Shown here: positions 60,401-64,000 of the stretch, in pieces
Position numbering within the stretch: position 1 is the first letter of the stretch
Layout of the letters: the number at the start of each line of letters is the position of its first letter
From: Apus apus
Taxonomy: Eukaryota; Chordata; Aves; Apodiformes; Apodidae
Direction: 5' to 3'
Assembly: GCF_020740795.1 (NCBI RefSeq)
Contig: NC_067299.1
Span: 9,408,001-9,472,000, forward strand
Length of the DNA: 64,000 nucleotides
Notes under the pieces: model-generated
Databases searched by the model: none
Seen by the model: the letters and a program-made list of their open reading frames with translations, nothing else
What the model was told of the DNA's origin: nothing
Program-made: the position numbers and the translations under genes

Positions 60401-62360
60401 GGACAGGGATGAAGGCTTTGGAAGAACGTTGTGTTTCTGAGTTGTTAGTGACATATGCCAGGCCTTTTAGCCATGATTTAAAAAAATAAAATAAAATAAA
60501 AATTGTTTCCACTGGAAAATAATGGGGAATATACTCTTTTAAGTATATAGTTACATAAGAAGGTGTTTGAGAAATAAGGAATCCCTTCCTCAAGGCCTGA
60601 TAATTCAGGATCAGCTGAAATGGTTCACATTTCCTGATGTGCCCATACCTCTCAAATTTTGGTCTGTTGGGAGGGACGAATTACAGGGTTGGACAAATCC
60701 TGCCCAGAGGCTGCTACAGGCTTCTGTCTTTGTTTCTTTCCTCTGATGAATATCACCAAGGAAGAGATGCCTAAATTAGTCCTCAAAAATAAAGGAGAGC
60801 TGAACATACTTGCAGCATTGCTGCTGAGCCAGCCTGATTCAGATTAAAGTCAGTTGGTGCTAGAGCTGCTCCTCGTGTGCTTAAAATGACATGGTGGGCA
60901 CCTGCCAGCCAAGGTGACCTGTATGCAGATTCACCTCAGGGGTGGTCAGGACTTTCTTCAGTGCAATCTTTTGATTCCTGAAGATTTTGGTTTGCCTTGG
61001 ACTTGGGATGACAGAAGTGGCAAATCAGCAGATACCTGCAAAAGCACACCTGGATGCTCCAGATGTGGCTCCAGCCCCTTTCCCTTGCAGGTGCTTTCTT
61101 TGCCTGGTGGAAGTGGTGTGTGTCCAGCTGACAGTCATTTGATGCATGCAGGTATTTGGGTGGCTGTTAGACACTGTCTCTACTTCTCTGTCAGCCAAGG
61201 AGCCTTGCCAGCTTGGGAGGTGGCCTTTGGTTTTGGCTCCAAGCTGGGATTCAAAGAATGAATACTGAGGATCTCAGTGTAACCTGTGGAGAAAGAAAAT
61301 ATTTTTCTTAGCAGATAAAGAGCCCTGAGCAGATGGTGCCTCCTGCACTTGCTCATCCCTCACAGGGCCCTTGCTCACTTCCAGAGAGCAAGTGCTCATC
61401 AGTGCCGTTTGTGGCATTGTCTTTGCTTATCAAATGACATGTCTCAGAGAGGCCTCCTCCATCTCCCTTCCCAGCCATGCTCTCCCAGTCCATGCTGGCC
61501 TGCAGCAGCCTCCAGTGATGTGTGTTTGCACGGCAAGAGTGCCAGGAGAAGGATGGTTTCTTTTTGATCCTCAGCACTGCTGCTCTGCACAGCACCTGGT
61601 ACCCAGGGGCACCAGGGGTTCCTCCTAAGAAGGAATGACAAGTAATGACAGGGTGAGATGGTTTATAAGGTAAAAAAAAGGAAGGTAGGAACACTGAGTG
61701 TCCCTTTGGCAGCCCTTACGGGAATGCTCAGTACCATGCAGGATTAGACTATAACCAGCTGTAAACCCAGGCTTTAATAACTAGTGGCACTTATAATTGA
61801 AGATTAGTGTGGTTGCCTGTTTGTACACGATGGAACTTGCATGAAAGTTGTCCATTGAGATGTAATATGAAAATGACAGAAACATCCACAGACAAAATAC
61901 ACCTAGGCAGCCTTGATTAGATTAAATCAAATGGTTACAGCATCTGGAGCCTTTAGCATGTACAGGGCATCCTAATGGCCCTGAAAGCTTCCCCAAATCC
62001 TATTAGATTGGTTAATCTTGTTGGAGAATACATTCCAGGTCTACATAAACTGCATTGCTATAATACTTTCTGTGGTTGCCTAATCCTTTAAGGTGAACTG
62101 TCATGGGCTGGATCTGTGATGTGCATCGTAATGTGGTGCCCCAGAAAAGTTCAGTACAACAAGGCAATTAAACAATTAAAAAAAATTAAAAGGGAACAAA
62201 AGAAACCCATAGAAGCTCCAGCTCAAAACTTCCCTACCCACCCCAGGGCAAATAGTCTTCTTTTTGGCACAACTCAGTCTTCATATCCTACGATACATAG
62301 GATGCCCCTTGAGATAATGTAGTCTTTAAACTGTAGCTGCTTCAAGCTTTGGAGTCAGGA
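57416..62360. other. Intron 1, single-copy DNA with candidate elements
   Basis: No exon recognised. A 12-base C run lies at about 57842-57853. A POU octamer is at 58207-58214. AT-rich regulatory-looking stretches occur at about 58540-58860 and 61740-62100. An (AAAAT)-type run is near 60480-60500. Confidence 0.45.
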
Positions 62361-62492
62361 CTCCATGGGCAGGGACACCTTCTACTGGACCAAGTTGCTC
62401 CAAGCCCCATCCAACCTGCCCTTCAACACTTCCAGGGATGGGGCAACCACAGCTTCTCTGGGCAACCTAGGCCAGGGTCTCACCACCCTCAA
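62361..62492 (-). mobile_element. CR1 3' UTR fragment
   Basis: CTCCATGGGCAGGGACACCT, CAAGCCCCATCCAACCTGCC and GGGATGGGGCAACCACAGCT are reverse-complement CR1 3' UTR text. The terminal tail is missing on the left and the ORF2 side is missing on the right, so this is an internal fragment. Confidence 0.9.
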
Positions 62493-63251
62493 GAAATGTG
62501 TGCAGCCTGCCCCAGGACAGGGCAACCCAGCACTGGCCCTTTGTGTGGGCAGCAAGTGCCCTGGGGTGCAGAGACTGAGCAAAGCCCTCTTTGAACCAGG
62601 TCCTTGGCTCCTGGCAGCATCCAGTCGCTGTCTGTTTGACATCACCTCTGAGAGCACATGCTGTGTGCTCTGCTCTGCAGGAGGAAAGGGGTAAATTATT
62701 TCACTGGGTGCTGCTCCCTTGCCCCAGCCAGGTGCTGCTGCGGGAATGGGCCTGGCAATTGCACTGGAGCTGCTGACCTCTGATTTGCTTCATCTCCTCC
62801 TCCCTGCTCTTGTTCCTGGCTTTATCAGCTGGCTTTTTAACACGGCTGTCTGCTCTGGTGTGACAGGAGAGGTGGCAGCCGTCCCAGCCTCCCATCCCTC
62901 CTTGTCCCTCCCTGCTGTACGTGGGCCATCCACTGTCCTCTGCAGCAATGCACTCCTCTGACTCTCCTGCACCCCTGGGAGCTTGTCAGGAAGTGATGTG
63001 GCCCCACAGCAGTGGTATTTTGAGAGACATAGCCCAGAGTTACCTCTGTACCATCACCATCTCACACCCTTTTTAGCCTGTGGAAATAACGAGCTAGTTC
63101 CCTGTTCTGGAGGAAAGGGGCTGTGTTCTGGAATTACAAGGGCTTCAAGCCTCCCTAGGGGTCAGCTGTTCTGTGTTGCACGCACGTCTCCCATGACTTG
63201 TAAAGAAATGCAGAGTATTCCAGGGAAACCTTATTTTGGACTTTAGCTGCT
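62493..63251. other. Intron 1 between two CR1 copies
   Basis: Moderately GC-rich DNA with no recognised gene. Overlapping frames of 60-90 codons on both strands show no known domain. Confidence 0.5.
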
Positions 63252-63573
63252 TAAAGAGGGCTTGTAAGAAAGATGGGGACAAGATTTTTAGCAAGTCCGG
63301 TAGTGATAGGACAAGGTGTAATGGTTTTAAACTACAAGAGGGTACGTTGAGACTAGATAGAAGGAAAACATTTTTTTTTTAGGATGAGAGTGGTGAAAGA
63401 CTGGGCCGGGTTGCCCAGAGAGGTGATGGAAGCCCCATCCCTGGAAGCATTCCAGGTCAGGTTGAATGGGGCTCTGAGCAACCTGATCTAGTTGAAGGTG
63501 TCCCTCATGGACGGGGGATTAGACTAGATGACGTTTGGAGGTCCCTTCCAATGCAAACCATTCTGTGATTCTA
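63252..63573 (+). mobile_element. CR1 LINE 3' end, sense
   Basis: AGAAAGATGGGGACAAGATT, GTGATAGGACAAGGTGTAAT, GGTTGCCCAGAGAGGTGATG, GACGGGGGATTAGACTAGAT and GGTCCCTTCCAATGCAAACC, ending in ATTCTGTGATTCTA. A 5'-truncated CR1 copy on the plus strand, of a subfamily closer to the 13557 copy than to the 17760 copy. Confidence 0.92.
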
Positions 63574-64000
63574 AAGTCTGTGTCTTGCTGCTTGGTTCCA
63601 GTGGTAAGGAGCCCAAGCCAGAAAAAAAGGAGACTCCTCCTCAGCTGCCTTTATGTGCCTGATGGCAGAGTGTGTCCAGACACGGGCTGGGAGACCTGGT
63701 GCTGTTTTTCCTTTCCTCGACCCACCACCACATGCAAGCAGCAGTGTGCTGTGAGTGCGTGTGCAACCTGCCTGGCTGCAGTTAAATAACAATTAGATTT
63801 GCTTGTTGACCATTTGGCACTTAACAGTCTCATAATTAGTAACTGCAAACCAGTGGAGACAATGAAGCAAATCCCTGTTTTTTATAATACTGCCCTACTT
63901 TATGACTATCTGCAAAATCATAACCTCCTGCTTGTACAGCAGAGCAAACACTTAAGTATTTTGACAGATGTTTTATATAAAAAGAGCTAAGCTTGTGTAT
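63574..64000. other. Intron 1, right edge of window
   Basis: Single-copy-looking DNA, AT-rich after 63790. No exon recognised. Confidence 0.5.

Larger units (their letters stand above)
29343..64000 (+). other. AUTS2: AUTS2 intron 1 (5' part; continues beyond the window)
   Basis: Everything right of exon 1 reads as intron. The next AUTS2 coding exon, known to begin with a lysine-rich segment right after the EALE codons, is not found in any frame. The intron is poorer in CR1 than the upstream flank: one short tail copy at 37695, an ancient relic at 56985 and two copies near the right end. Long AT-rich single-copy stretches in between fit the known enrichment of conserved non-coding elements in AUTS2 introns. 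Confidence 0.85.

Noticed and set aside
29343..64000. Search for AUTS2 exon 2
   Set aside because: No frame after a plausible acceptor gives the lysine-rich sequence expected after exon 1. The intron is known to be very long, so its absence is expected.
1..64000. tRNA, rRNA, snRNA or microRNA genes
   Set aside because: I saw no cloverleaf with A and B boxes, no rRNA text, and no hairpin that I could support by reading alone.

Overview
This window is nuclear DNA of a bird. The clearest evidence is a set of CR1 non-LTR retrotransposon copies whose 3' ends carry the avian CR1 tail (variants of ATTCTGTGATTCTATG), on both strands and of several ages. There is also one solo endogenous-retrovirus LTR, many simple repeats and a compact CpG-island promoter. 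The CR1 subfamily mix looks like a neoavian bird; I cannot name the species.

There is one recognisable protein-coding exon. Positions 29049-29342 (+) encode 98 residues that match the start of AUTS2 (autism susceptibility candidate 2 / activator of transcription and developmental regulator), ending in a phase-0 splice donor GAG|GTAGGA. The rest of the gene lies beyond the right edge: AUTS2 intron 1 is known to be very long, and I see no second coding exon before 64000.

Layout. 1-26.8 kb: gene-free upstream flank with CR1 copies (1733-2123, 11184-12190, 13557-13890, 17760-18582), a 711-bp solo LTR with 4-bp target duplication (16068-16778), older CR1-like relics and a few AT-rich stretches that look like conserved regulatory DNA. 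26.8-27.5 kb: a GC-rich minisatellite, 24 copies of a GGGGCAGCAG-bearing unit, with twelve perfect 25-bp units arranged as six of one type followed by six of another. 27.5-30.1 kb: CpG-island promoter in two GC-rich lobes, separated by a pyrimidine-rich leader with a run of 34 T. 29.05-29.34 kb: AUTS2 exon 1. 29.34-64 kb: 5' part of AUTS2 intron 1, with few transposons and several AT-rich homeodomain/POU-motif stretches that are candidate enhancers.

I found no prokaryotic-style system, tRNA, rRNA, CRISPR array or second gene. The most unusual structures are the block-structured, CTCF-core-like, stop-free minisatellite fused to the left of the AUTS2 CpG island; the long poly-T leader ending in a 3'-splice-site-like AAAG; an excess of perfect POU octamers; and an isolated CpG-rich palindrome in AT-rich DNA. 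All functional readings of non-coding DNA here are inference.
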